The translations under genes were made by a program, and so were the position numbers. 64,000 bases of DNA from contig JAPFDS010000071.1 of NCBI GenBank assembly GCA_026168805.1, positions 35,890-99,889 of the forward strand. The letters run 5' to 3'. Positions 8,007 through 17,200 of the stretch are shown here, one piece after another; the first letter of the stretch is position 1, and the number at the start of each line of letters is the position of its first letter. The stretch comes from Caryophanales bacterium. GTDB taxonomy: Bacteria > Bacillota > Bacilli > Bacillales > Amphibacillaceae. The notes under the pieces are model-generated. The model made no database searches and had not been told where the DNA came from. It saw only the letters and a program-made list of their open reading frames with translations.

Positions 8007-9101
8007 TCAAGAAATGATTTGTAAATGTTTCGGGAACTTAGTTAATGTTTCTGCACCGTCTTTTGTCATGAATACCATATCTTCAATACGAACTCCGCCA
8101 ACATTTGGTACGTAAATGCCTGGCTCAATTGTATAGCACATTCCTTCAGCTAGAGGAAGTGTATTATTGGCATGCATCGAAGGATATTCATGTACGTCAA
8201 TCCCTAAACCATGGCCAATTCGGTGTGTGAAATATGTTCCATAGCCAGCATCTGTAATGATGTTGCGAGCAACTTGATCAATTGTGCCAACTTTTTCACC
8301 GACCACAGAAGCTTTGATCGCTTCTTCTTCTGCACGTAATACTGTTTCATATATACGTTTTTGTTCATCTGTTGCTGAATGACAGGCAAATGTTCGTGTC
8401 ATGTCCGAACAATATCCTTCAAATACAACTCCTAAATCAAAGAGAACAAAATCTCCTTTTTCGATTGTCTTATTACCTGGAGTTCCATGAGGTGAAGCTG
8501 TTTTACTGCCTGATAAAACGGATGTATTAAAAGACATCTCTTGAACGCCTTGTTTTTTTAGTTCGTATTCAATTGTTGCCAGAATCTCCATTTCTGTGAC
8601 ACCTTCACGAATGGCATGCATCCCTGTTTCGATGCCAAAATCAGCTAATTCGGCAGCTTGTTGCAATATGTTATATTCTTGTGGTGACTTGATGACGCGT
8701 AAGTGTGCGAGCATTTCTTGGGCGTGAACAATTTCTGTCTTTGGCAATATTTGTTGCACAGCTTTATAGCGAGCGAGTGATATTTCATCTTCCTCAAGAC
8801 CGATTCGCTCAGGTGTGTTTCCTAATGTATGTATGTGATTTTGGATGAGTGCCCATAGGTCTTCATCATCTTTATATCCAATAATTTCATACGTCCATCC
8901 GGCTTGCTTTGCGTCATTCACTTCCATTGCTGGAACAATCAAAAAAGGATCATGTTTTTGTGTAACATATATTCCTATGAACCGCTCATGAGGATCAGTG
9001 TAATAATTACTAAAATAAAAAAGATTTGCTTTTGACGTGATGAACATACTGTCCAAATGATTCTGTTTCATAGAATCGTACAAATGTTGCAGTCTACTCA
9101 T
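8007..9101 (-). CDS. Xaa-Pro dipeptidase/aminopeptidase P-like peptidase (M24B)
   Basis: A 364-residue two-domain peptidase that cleaves Xaa-Pro bonds in peptides in the cytoplasm. The N-terminal creatinase-like domain covers about 1-130 and the pita-bread catalytic domain the rest. The five metal ligands are all present: D222 and D233 (FDLGVVFEGYCSDMTR), H297 (GHGLGIDVHE), E326 (TIEPGIYV) and E340 (VRIEDMV). The start ATG follows AGGAGG by about eight bases. It is similar in length to YkvY (PapB) of B. subtilis, but several paralogues exist, so I leave the symbol empty. It is divergent from ytkL and convergent with moaB. Confidence 0.92.
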   Translation of the reverse strand: MSRLQHLYDSMKQNHLDSMFITSKANLFYFSNYYTDPHERFIGIYVTQKHDPFLIVPAMEVNDAKQAGWTYEIIGYKDDEDLWALIQNHIHTLGNTPERIGLEEDEISLARYKAVQQILPKTEIVHAQEMLAHLRVIKSPQEYNILQQAAELADFGIETGMHAIREGVTEMEILATIEYELKKQGVQEMSFNTSVLSGSKTASPHGTPGNKTIEKGDFVLFDLGVVFEGYCSDMTRTFACHSATDEQKRIYETVLRAEEEAIKASVVGEKVGTIDQVARNIITDAGYGTYFTHRIGHGLGIDVHEYPSMHANNTLPLAEGMCYTIEPGIYVPNVGGVRIEDMVFMTKDGAETLTKFPKHLQIIS

Positions 9102-9189
9102 GTTCGTTATCCTCCTAAAAAGTTATGGTCCTTCCAATATATCATAGGATTCTGAATATCACACACTCCAGCTGTCCAAATGACGATTC

Positions 9190-9218
9190 TTATCAATCTG
9201 GATAAAAACATGTATACT
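9190..9218 (+). promoter_or_regulatory. Candidate sigma-A promoter of ytkL
   Basis: TTATCA (9190-9195), a 17-base spacer and TATACT (9213-9218) lie about 35 bases before the ytkL start, in the divergent spacer with the M24 peptidase gene. Confidence 0.45.
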
Positions 9219-9251
9219 TATATGTAATGATCACTAGAAGGGGTGTTGTAC

Positions 9252-9932
9252 ATGAAATTATCGTATCATGGTCATTCAGTTGTTCAGATTGAGACAAATG
9301 ACAAAACAATTTTGATTGATCCGTTTATTACTGGAAACAAGTTATGTGATTTGGATCCAGAAACAGTTGAGCCTGATGTAATTCTATTAACACATGGACA
9401 TAATGATCATGTAGGGGATACTGTTGCAATTGCAAAACGTACTGGAGCAATGGTAGTCGCACTAAATGAATTAGCAGTATATTTAGGAAGACAAGGCATA
9501 GAGACACATCCAATGAATATTGGTGGCTCTTATACGTTTGATTTTGGAAAAGTTAAATTTACACATGCTTTTCACGGATCGTCTTACGAGGAAGAAGACG
9601 GAACATTTGTGTATACAGGAATGCCAGGTGGAATCTTATTTACCGCTGAAGGAAAAACCATTTATCACGTAGGTGATACATCATTGTTTTCAGATTTGAA
9701 AATGATTGGTGATATGAACGATATTGATGTGGCATTTGTTCCCATTGGGGATAACTTTACGATGGGACCGGAAGATGCGCTCATCGCTGCGGACTGGATT
9801 CAAGCAGACACGGTTGTCCCTGTGCACTTCGATACATTTCCTGTCATTGAGCAAGATGCAGAAGCATTTGCCAAACAAGTGAAAACAGGAACAGGACGAG
9901 CAATGAATGTAGGAGAAACGTTGGAAATATAA
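9252..9932 (+). CDS. ytkL: Metallo-beta-lactamase-fold hydrolase YtkL (UPF0173)
   Basis: A 226-residue protein of the UPF0173 group. The metal-binding motif [10 protein letters not shown] (about 47-56) and further ligands in HAFHGSS, HVGDTS and VPVHFDTFP mark an intact two-metal hydrolase centre. The physiological substrate is unknown. The start ATG 9252 is chosen because AGAAGGGGTG lies about seven bases upstream and the protein then opens with the usual MKLSYHGHS. It is a single gene with its own promoter-like sequence and a strong terminator. Confidence 0.92.
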   Translation: MKLSYHGHSVVQIETNDKTILIDPFITGNKLCDLDPETVEPDVILLTHGHNDHVGDTVAIAKRTGAMVVALNELAVYLGRQGIETHPMNIGGSYTFDFGKVKFTHAFHGSSYEEEDGTFVYTGMPGGILFTAEGKTIYHVGDTSLFSDLKMIGDMNDIDVAFVPIGDNFTMGPEDALIAADWIQADTVVPVHFDTFPVIEQDAEAFAKQVKTGTGRAMNVGETLEI

Positions 9933-9939
9933 TCCAACT

Positions 9940-9965
9940 ACCCAGTCGATCCGGCTGGGTTTTTT
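9940..9965 (+). terminator. Intrinsic terminator after ytkL
   Basis: ACCCAG and CTGGGT pair around an 9-base partly paired loop (9940-9960) and run into TTTTTT. Confidence 0.85.
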
Positions 9966-10060
9966 AAATAGTCAAAACACACGCATACGCAAGGTTTTTC
10001 GTTCTGAATACAAAAAACATACATATAATACGAATATACGTGCAAAGAAGGAGAATATAT

Positions 10061-10288
10061 ATGAATCATTTTGCTTTATTTCGTATTTTGTTCGCGTGTT
10101 TTTTATTATATGTAGCATGGCCGTATATTCCTACCATGGAAACAGGATTAGAAATGACTTTTTGGGGTGTGTGGTTATTGTTATTTGTCCTCATTGTTGG
10201 TGGGAACGGTCTTCGTTTCTTACAAATGAGAGTAACAACCGGCTTACCAAAAGAAGAACAGTCTAGAGAAAGGGCTCGTGAACATTGA
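10061..10288 (+). CDS. Small two-helix membrane protein of unknown function
   Basis: A 75-residue protein I do not recognise. It has two hydrophobic segments, about residues 6-21 and 29-47, then a positively charged tail ending in a run of E and R residues. GAAGGAG lies seven bases before ATG 10061, so it is probably translated. An AT-rich stretch with TATAAT at 10024-10029 could be a promoter -10 box, but no good -35 is seen. It sits between the ytkL terminator and the ytoI promoter, so it looks like a separate unit. Possible alternative: a chance ORF, though the ribosome-binding site argues against this. Confidence 0.6.
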   Translation: MNHFALFRILFACFLLYVAWPYIPTMETGLEMTFWGVWLLLFVLIVGGNGLRFLQMRVTTGLPKEEQSRERAREH

Positions 10289-10342
10289 TGTTTCAATGAA
10301 CCAACTGTATACTAATAATTAAATAAAACATTAGTACAGTTG
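10285..10342 (+). promoter_or_regulatory. ytoI promoter overlapped by a palindrome
   Basis: TTGATG (10285-10290), a 17-base spacer and TATACT (10308-10313) form a sigma-A-type promoter. The -10 box lies inside the left arm of an inverted repeat, CAACTGTATACTAAT (10302-10316) against ATTAGTACAGTTG (10330-10342), which spans the expected transcription start. No T run follows, so an operator is more likely than a terminator. Confidence 0.5.
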
Positions 10343-10360
10343 AAAGCGAGTGACGAATAC

Positions 10361-11668
10361 ATGTCAACAAAGCATGAACGAATCATCCGTCATATAGCAT
10401 CGCTCAATATTGGAGAGAAAATTTCTGTCAGACAAATCGCTCGCGAGTTACAAGTAAGTGATGGAACAGCATATCGAGCTATTAAAGAAGCTGAGAACCA
10501 AGGAATTGTGAGCACAATCGAGCGTGTTGGCACCATTCGAATTGAGCAAAAGCGTAAAGATGACATCGAGCGTTTAACATTCGCAGAGGTCATTAACATT
10601 GTTGATGGACAAGTTCTCGGAGGAAGAGACGGTCTGCATAAAACATTAAATAAATTTTTGATTGGTGCAATGGAATTAGACGCTATGATGAGATATACAG
10701 AAGCGGGTTCATTATTGATTATTGGTAACCGGACGCAAGCACATGAAATGGCTATTCGAGAGGGAGCAGCTGTGTTAATTACCGGTGGTTTTGACACAGA
10801 AGAACATATCAAAAAGTTAGCTGATGAAAATGAGCTACCGATTATGTCAACGAGTTATGATTCTTTTACAGTCGCTTCTATGATTAACCGAGCGATTTAT
10901 GATCAACTCATTAAGAAAGACATTGTATTTGTGGGAGATATATTCACCCCCGTAGAAGACGTTCATTTTTTATATACAAATGATACAATCGAAACATGGT
11001 ATGCGTTAAATACAGATTCCTTGCATACACGTTTTCCTGTTGTTGATGAGTTACATCGTGTGTGTGGGATTGTTACTTCCCAAGACATTGTTGGACAGCC
11101 AACAACAACAGCTGTTGAACATATTATGACAAAATCACCACTCGTGGTCCAAGAGAAAACATCTTTAGCGTATGTAGCGCACATGATGGTTTGGGAAGGA
11201 ATTGAAGTCATTCCAGTTGTTGATGATTCTGAACGCCTATTAGGAGTGGTGTCAAGACAAGACGTATTAAAAGCTCTTCAACAAATCCAAAAACAACCCC
11301 AAGTAGGAGAGACAATTGACGATATTGTTTCAAGTAACTTAACAGAAATCCGCGGTAGGGAAACAGCATTTAAAACAAAAGTTATTCCGCAAATGACAAA
11401 TTCATTAGGAACGTTATCAAATGGAGTGTTAACATCGCTTATTACTGAAGCGAGTAGAAGGTTACTGTTAATTGAAAAGAAGTGCGAAATCGTAGCAGAG
11501 AATATTACAATGTATTATATTGAACCCGTACAAATTGACCGCAAAGTTACCATTCACCCGCGGTTACTAGAGGCTGGTCGAATGTATGCAAAAGTGGATG
11601 TAGACATATATGCAGAAAGAAAACTTGTAGGCAAAGGTTTATTATCTGCACAGCTCATTAGTCGATAA
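10361..11668 (+). CDS. ytoI: HTH/DRTGG/CBS-domain putative transcriptional regulator YtoI
   Basis: A 435-residue multidomain protein. In order: a GntR-like winged helix (about 1-65, with VRQIARELQVSDGTAYRAIKEAE), a DRTGG domain (about 70-185), two CBS motifs (about 190-310) and a C-terminal hot-dog-like domain (about 315-430). CBS pairs usually bind adenine nucleotides, so this is likely a regulator sensing a nucleotide; its targets are unknown. The start ATG 10361 gives the family N-terminus MSTKHERI, although its Shine-Dalgarno is weak; a TTG seven codons upstream lies in the palindrome. A palindrome covers its own promoter, which suggests autoregulation. Confidence 0.9.
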   Translation: MSTKHERIIRHIASLNIGEKISVRQIARELQVSDGTAYRAIKEAENQGIVSTIERVGTIRIEQKRKDDIERLTFAEVINIVDGQVLGGRDGLHKTLNKFLIGAMELDAMMRYTEAGSLLIIGNRTQAHEMAIREGAAVLITGGFDTEEHIKKLADENELPIMSTSYDSFTVASMINRAIYDQLIKKDIVFVGDIFTPVEDVHFLYTNDTIETWYALNTDSLHTRFPVVDELHRVCGIVTSQDIVGQPTTTAVEHIMTKSPLVVQEKTSLAYVAHMMVWEGIEVIPVVDDSERLLGVVSRQDVLKALQQIQKQPQVGETIDDIVSSNLTEIRGRETAFKTKVIPQMTNSLGTLSNGVLTSLITEASRRLLLIEKKCEIVAENITMYYIEPVQIDRKVTIHPRLLEAGRMYAKVDVDIYAERKLVGKGLLSAQLISR

Positions 11669-11714
11669 AAAACACCTCCACTACTCTATTCAGTAGCCGG
11701 AGGTGTTTTGTTTT
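11669..11714. terminator. Bidirectional terminator between ytoI and ytpI
   Basis: AAACACCTCC and GGAGGTGTTT form the stem, with A-rich and T-rich flanks on either side, so it can end both the ytoI transcript and the convergent ytpI transcript. Confidence 0.88.
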
Positions 11715-12006
11715 ATACGTTGTTTAAACGTCTATATTCTTTTTTATAATGGCGTGCCTCTTTAAAGCCATAGTTTAATTGTATAAAGCCAAGCAATAAG
11801 AATATAATTCCGATGAACAACGAAACTTTTGTTTGGTAAAAGAAATATTGATTCACCGCAAATACACCAATAAATACACCTAAGGCAATACGGGATTTAG
11901 CATTGTAATAGGCCTGGATAAGTGGATCTTTCATACGTAAAATGGTTACTTTATAATATACGAAAAGTACAATTGCGACTATCATTAAAATGGTAAAAAT
12001 AATCAT
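11713..12006 (-). CDS. ytpI: Small membrane protein YtpI
   Basis: A 97-residue protein with three predicted hydrophobic segments (about 3-20, 39-57 and 60-79) and a basic C-terminal tail (HYKKEYRR). Sequence pattern and position between ytoI and nrnA match YtpI of B. subtilis; function is unknown. It runs opposite to both neighbours, converging on ytoI across a shared terminator and diverging from nrnA. Confidence 0.82.
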   Translation of the reverse strand: MIIFTILMIVAIVLFVYYKVTILRMKDPLIQAYYNAKSRIALGVFIGVFAVNQYFFYQTKVSLFIGIIFLLLGFIQLNYGFKEARHYKKEYRRLNNV

Positions 12007-12113
12007 CGGCTTCGCTCACTTTCATTGAACATGCTTTACGTATATATTGTAACGTATTTATCACAAAATATCTATTTTTTAAATCAAGTACATGACACTA
12101 GGGAGGATTACAT

Positions 12114-13055
12114 ATGACCATTCAGTCAATTATTGAAACGATTCAGTCTTTTGAAACGATTATTATTCATCGACATGTTCGACCAGATCCTGATGCACTC
12201 GGTTCTCAAGCGGGTTTAAAAGAGATCATCCAACAATCATTTCCAAATAAAAACGTTTTCGTAGTAGGGGAAGAAGACCCTTCGCTCAGATTTTTAGTTC
12301 ATATGGATACTATTTCAGATGAACAGTACAAAGGTTCTTTAGTGATTGTCTGTGACACTGCAAATACAGATAGAATTAGTGATCAGAGATACGCTCTCGC
12401 TGAAAAGATTATTAAAATCGATCATCATCCAAACAACGATGCTTATGGAGACGTTTTATGGGTAAATACAGATGCGAGTTCAACAAGTGAGATGATTTAT
12501 ACGCTCTATAAAGAAGGAAAAGAATCTGGACTCAAGTTAAATGATGCTGGGGCACGATTGTTATATGCTGGTATCGTAGGGGATACGGGACGATTTCTCT
12601 TTCCTAGTACGACAGAAAAGACATTTTCATATGCAGCAGAACTTGTAGAGTACGATTTTGATCGAACGAAATTATATAGTCAAATGTATGAAGTGGATGA
12701 TCGCATCGCTCGGGCACGAGGATTTGTGTTAGAAAACTTTACGATATCTCCAAATGGCTCTAGTGCAGTGAAAATCACGGCAGAAAAGCTCAAAGAACTG
12801 AAGTTAGATATTATGGAAACGGGTCAACTCGTTCGTGTGCTTGGGGATATTAAAGGGATCAAAGCATGGGTTTTCTTTATTGAAGAATCTGAGACGCGGA
12901 TTCGCGTAAGGCTTCGCTCCAATGGACCAATCATCAATACGATTGCCGAGAGATTCCGAGGTGGTGGACATCCATTAGCATCTGGTGCTACCGTACATTC
13001 GTGGGAAGAAGCGGATGAATTAATCGCTCAACTAGAAGAAGTATGTGCACAATAA
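12114..13055 (+). CDS. nrnA: Oligoribonuclease / pAp phosphatase NrnA (YtqI)
   Basis: A 313-residue DHH/DHHA1 phosphoesterase. It degrades RNA fragments of 2-5 nucleotides and removes the 3' phosphate of pAp from sulfate and acyl-carrier metabolism. The manganese-binding motifs are HRHVRPDPDALGS (19-31), the D of VCDTANTD (81) and DHH at 103-105; the DHHA1 substrate loop FRGGGHPLASGA lies near 285. Length equals that of B. subtilis NrnA. GGGAGGAT lies seven bases before ATG 12114. The gene converges on ytrI with palindromic repeat B between them. Confidence 0.95.
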   Translation: MTIQSIIETIQSFETIIIHRHVRPDPDALGSQAGLKEIIQQSFPNKNVFVVGEEDPSLRFLVHMDTISDEQYKGSLVIVCDTANTDRISDQRYALAEKIIKIDHHPNNDAYGDVLWVNTDASSTSEMIYTLYKEGKESGLKLNDAGARLLYAGIVGDTGRFLFPSTTEKTFSYAAELVEYDFDRTKLYSQMYEVDDRIARARGFVLENFTISPNGSSAVKITAEKLKELKLDIMETGQLVRVLGDIKGIKAWVFFIEESETRIRVRLRSNGPIINTIAERFRGGGHPLASGATVHSWEEADELIAQLEEVCAQ

Positions 13056-13060
13056 TAAAA

Positions 13061-13297
13061 GGTTGGAACGATAGAGTTAAAATTGATTCAAATATGAACA
13101 TTCTAATTTAGTAAGGTGGAATTACCCGCTTCGGAAATATACTTCGCTTTCCTGCGGGCAGCTGATGAGCCTCCTCGTGCTCCGCACTGCGGGGTCTCAT
13201 CGAGGCTTTTGCTCCCGCGGGAGTCTACGTATATTTCCTACGCTAAATTAGAATGTTATTCGTGTTTTTGGAGATATAACTTTGATTTGTCCCAGCC
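13061..13297. repeat. Palindromic repeat family 1, copy B (long form with GC-rich core)
   Basis: A 237-bp imperfect palindrome between convergent nrnA and ytrI. Outer arms hold GAACATTCTAATTTAG (near 13097) and CTAAATTAGAATGTT near 13242, and the right end reads TTTGTCCCAGCC (13286-13297), as in copy A. Inside is a GC-rich palindrome with GGAAATATAC...GTATATTTCC at its ends and CTGCGGGCAG / CTCCCGCGGGAG and ATGAG / CTCAT steps. From memory this inner element resembles a repeat common in Bacillaceae. A spurious ORF (13116-13313) crosses it. Confidence 0.88.
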
Positions 13298-13301
13298 ACT
13301 T

Positions 13302-13805
13302 TTAAGGTTCTAGTGTCGCTTTGAGTGTTATTTTGGCAGTTGAATATAAAATAAACCGTGATACTTCAAATGAATAAGAAAATCCGTCTATTTTAAATGT
13401 TTTATTTTCGATGGCAGCAATGAGTAGCTCATTGTTTTCTGCGGTGGATGATACACTTTTACCTATAATGAGATCAATTTCATCTGTAATGAGTTCTTCG
13501 AGTTGGTGTGTAGCGAGCCGGTCCAGACGTAATTCTTTTTCATTTTCGATCATAATATCAATTTGTTCGATGGTATAAGGCTTTGATTCTTGTTCTTCTG
13601 CTTCTTCTTTATCTTCGAGAAGTGCATCGTTAAAGTTGGTTAGCTCTTTATTAGACGCTCGTAATTCGCTGTTTTCTTGAACAATCTGTTCGTAAATGGT
13701 CCCATACATAAATAACATAATGACGTAGGCTACAACTACACCGACAACGACTCCGATGAGAAATCTTTGCCAAGAAGGTCGTTTATAAACCGGTGGAATA
13801 TGCAT
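13302..13805 (-). CDS. ytrI: Sporulation membrane protein YtrI
   Basis: A 167-residue protein, exactly the B. subtilis length. A short N-terminus MHIPPVYKRPSWQRF precedes one membrane segment (about 16-38), followed by a coiled-coil-like acidic region (about 42-75) and a C-terminal globular part. In B. subtilis ytrI and ytrH are transcribed by sigma-E in the mother cell and needed for efficient spore development. The start ATG overlaps the ytrH stop as TAATG, so the two are translationally coupled; longer in-frame starts would run into ytrH. Confidence 0.88.
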   Translation of the reverse strand: MHIPPVYKRPSWQRFLIGVVVGVVVAYVIMLFMYGTIYEQIVQENSELRASNKELTNFNDALLEDKEEAEEQESKPYTIEQIDIMIENEKELRLDRLATHQLEELITDEIDLIIGKSVSSTAENNELLIAAIENKTFKIDGFSYSFEVSRFILYSTAKITLKATLEP

Positions 13806-14137
13806 TAAGTCACATCCTCTTGTAAAAACCAACTAATAATAATTAAGGCAGATTTTACGCCACCCATAGCTGCTAAAATAATAAAAATTTGCTTGAATAA
13901 ATCGACTGTGGATCCATCAATGAGCCCACGCTCTAAATTTGAAATAGCATCAAACGTCCCACCGATTGCTGCAACGACAGCCCAAATACGTAATCCCTTT
14001 GCAATCCGCGTAATAGCAGTAAAAGGAGGATCGCCAGTTAGGAAAGAACCTATGCTTCCAATAAGTGCTCCACCAATAATTACGCCAAATGCGATAAAGT
14101 AACAGTGAATACAAGCGACAATAAATCGTTCTTCCAT
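13805..14137 (-). CDS. ytrH: Sporulation membrane protein YtrH
   Basis: A 110-residue membrane protein with about three hydrophobic segments (about 12-34, 48-62 and 84-103) and the conserved LRIWAVVAAIGGTFDAI block. It heads the ytrHI pair. GAGGAG lies about eleven bases before the ATG, and a sigma-E-like promoter is found 36-64 bases upstream. In B. subtilis it is a mother-cell protein with an unknown biochemical role. Confidence 0.88.
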   Translation of the reverse strand: MEERFIVACIHCYFIAFGVIIGGALIGSIGSFLTGDPPFTAITRIAKGLRIWAVVAAIGGTFDAISNLERGLIDGSTVDLFKQIFIILAAMGGVKSALIIISWFLQEDVT

Positions 14138-14172
14138 AAGATATAACTCTCCTCAATCATGACGTTTAATTA

Positions 14173-14201
14173 ATTCTATGACTTAGGTGGACAAGTTATG
14201 T
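14173..14201 (-). promoter_or_regulatory. Sigma-E-like promoter of ytrHI
   Basis: On the minus strand ACATAAC is followed after 14 bases by CATAGAAT, against the sigma-E pattern kmATATT-N13-15-CATACAAT. The -10 matches 7 of 8; the -35 is weaker. Confidence 0.45.
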
Positions 14202-14277
14202 TTTTAAAGACTCTCTGCATGCATATGGAATATGGTTGTTGTATAATCAAATGTACGATATTTGGAGGAAAGATATC

Positions 14278-17200
14278 ATGACATTTACACACGTAAACGT
14301 GCAAACTGGATACAGTTTTATGAAAAGCACTATACAAATAGATAGTCTTATTAAGCGTGCAAAAGAGTTGCAAATGACGTCTTTAGCTATCACAGATCAA
14401 CATGCACTCTATGGCGTAGTTCCTTTTTATAAAGCTTGTGTACAAGCAGGAATGCATCCATTAATAGGCATGCAAGTTCAAATAGAAACTTCAGATGGGC
14501 ACGTACACACATGTACCGTACTAGCCAAAAACAACACTGGATATGAACAAATATCTCGTTTAAGTACAAATATCCAAATAAATGAACGAAAATCCATCTC
14601 TTTCGCCGCGTTTAAACAATACGCAAATGAACATATTGTCTGTATCTATCACGCAATGAATCTATTCTTTGTGCAACAGTGTAGCAATCAGACTTATGAA
14701 GATGTTCATCAAGAGCTGAGGCAGTGGCAACAACTTGTCGGGTTTGAACAGTTTTATCTTGGGATTCAGGATCATGGAAACAGAGAGGAACGTGCAATGA
14801 TCCAGCACGCTCGTTCTTTGCATGACGACTATTCGATTCAGGTCGTTGCATTGCAAGATGTCCGCTACCTTTATGAAAATGAAGAAGAAGCTTATCGGTG
14901 TTTGCGTGCAATGGATGAAGGGGAATTGCTGGAAGAGAAAGCACCTTCCAACGATGACAAACGACGCCACCTTCGTTCGGGGCAAGAAATGGAACAATTG
15001 TTTCATGACGTTTTTCCTGAAGCGTTGCAAGCGACAAATAAAATTGCTGATCAGTGTGATGTGACGTTTGATTTCGATCACGTACATATGCCTACATTTC
15101 CAGTCCCAGAAGAAAAAAACGCACATATGTATGTGCGTGAGTTCTGTGAAAAAGGGCTACTCTCGCGTTATGGTGAAGCGGATGAACAAGTGAAGCAACG
15201 GATGAATATGGAACTTGAAGTGATCCAAACGATGGGATTCAGTGATTATTTTTTAATTGTTGCTGACTTTGTTTCCTATGCAAAACGAGAAGGGATTATT
15301 GTTGGACCTGGAAGAGGATCAGCTGCAGGGTCTCTCGTTGCATACTTATTAGGAATTACCAATGTTGATCCGATCAAGCACGACTTATTATTTGAACGTT
15401 TCTTAAACCCAGAACGAAAGTCGCTTCCTGATATTGACATAGACTTTTCGGATCATAGACGAGCTGAAGTCATTGAATATGTGAAAGAAAAGTATGGAAG
15501 GGAAAGAGTTGCTCAAATTATCACCTTTGGTACATTTGGCCCGCGATCACTTGTTAGGGAAATTAGTAAAGTGATTGAGCTGAACGAAACGGATGAAAAA
15601 TTTGTGTTGCAACAAATCCCAACACAAGCGCATGAACCTATTGTAGCGTATGTGAAACAATCGAAAGAATTATTTAGTTATATCGAACAATCGCCCAAAT
15701 TACAGCAATTATTTCGGTATGCAAGAGTATTAGAAGGACTTCCGCGACATACGTCCACGCATGCTGCTGGAGTGGTGATCAGTAAAGAGCCACTTACGAC
15801 ATATACGCCACTTACGGCTGGGGCAAGTGGAGAATATATTACCCAATTTGCGATGAATGAAATAGAAGCAGTAGGCTTACTTAAAATGGACTTTTTAGGC
15901 GTTAGAAACTTGTCGCTCCTTGAAAGACTTACGTCAATGATTGAACGTTTTTCTAAACAACCATTTTCTCTAGAGGAAATTCCCGCAAATGATCCAAAAA
16001 CATTTTCGATGCTAAGTGAAGGATTAACGGCTGGTGTGTTTCAATTTGAATCCGCAGGTATGACGAGAGTTCTAACTACGCTTCAGCCAACAGCATTTGA
16101 AGATTTAGTTGCCGTGAATGCTCTGTACCGTCCAGGTCCTATGGAATATATATCCACCTTTATTGCTCGCAAAAATGGAACGGAAAAGATCACCTATCCC
16201 CATGAAGATGTAGCACCAATTTTAGAGCAAACGTATGGTGTTCTTGTGTATCAAGAACAAATTATACAACTCGCGAATAGAATTGCCGGATTGACATATG
16301 GAGAAGCAGATATTTTACGCAGAGCGATTAGTAAGAAAGATCATCATTTAATGGAAGAAATGAAACAAGCTTTTTTAAATGGATGTATCAATAATGGATA
16401 TAGTGAAGAGGTAGCCTTTCAACTATTTGATTGGATTGTTAAGTTTTCGAATTACGGATTTAACAAGAGCCATTCAGTCGCATACAGTATGATTGCCTAT
16501 CAACTTGCGTATATAAAGGCACATGAACCACATATATTTTTCACATGCTTACTTAGTTCAACCAATCAAAATGAACAATTAGAGCGTTACATGAAAGAGG
16601 CAGAAGCAATCAATATTTTAATTGCTCCTCCTGATATTAATCAAAGTACCTATGGATATCGGTTAGAAAAGCAATCGATTCGAATGGGACTTCGCTCAAT
16701 TAAAGGAATTGGTTATCAGACGGCTCAAGAGATTATTCAAGCTAGAAAAGAAGGACGCTTCATGAATTTGTTTGACTTTTGTATGCGGATTTCTACTAAA
16801 AAAGTCAACCGTAAAACGATTGAAACACTTATTCGAGCGGGAGCATTTGATGCAACCTATCCGAATCGAAGAAGTTTATTAGAATCTTTAGAACAAGCAC
16901 TTGAACAAGCAGTGCTCTTCAAAGAATTTAATGAACAACCAAGTTTCTTAGAAGAGCAAATTGATTTGCGTCCAAAGTATGCGGATGTTGAGGACATGAA
17001 TCTATTAGAAAAACTTCAGGAAGAAAAAGAACTTATTGGGCGCTATGCATCAAGTCATCCCTTAGAAGAAGTGCGACCGCAATTACGTGCGAAAAACTTC
17101 ATCCCATTTAAAACCTTTCATCCTCGTACAATGAAAAATGTCGTGTCTTCTGCAGGTATTATTCAGTCCATTCGTAAAATACGGACCAAAAGAGGAGATT

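Noticed and set aside
13116..13313. 65-codon plus-strand ORF
   Set aside because: It lies within the GC-rich palindrome of repeat copy B, has no ribosome-binding site, and its composition follows the repeat.
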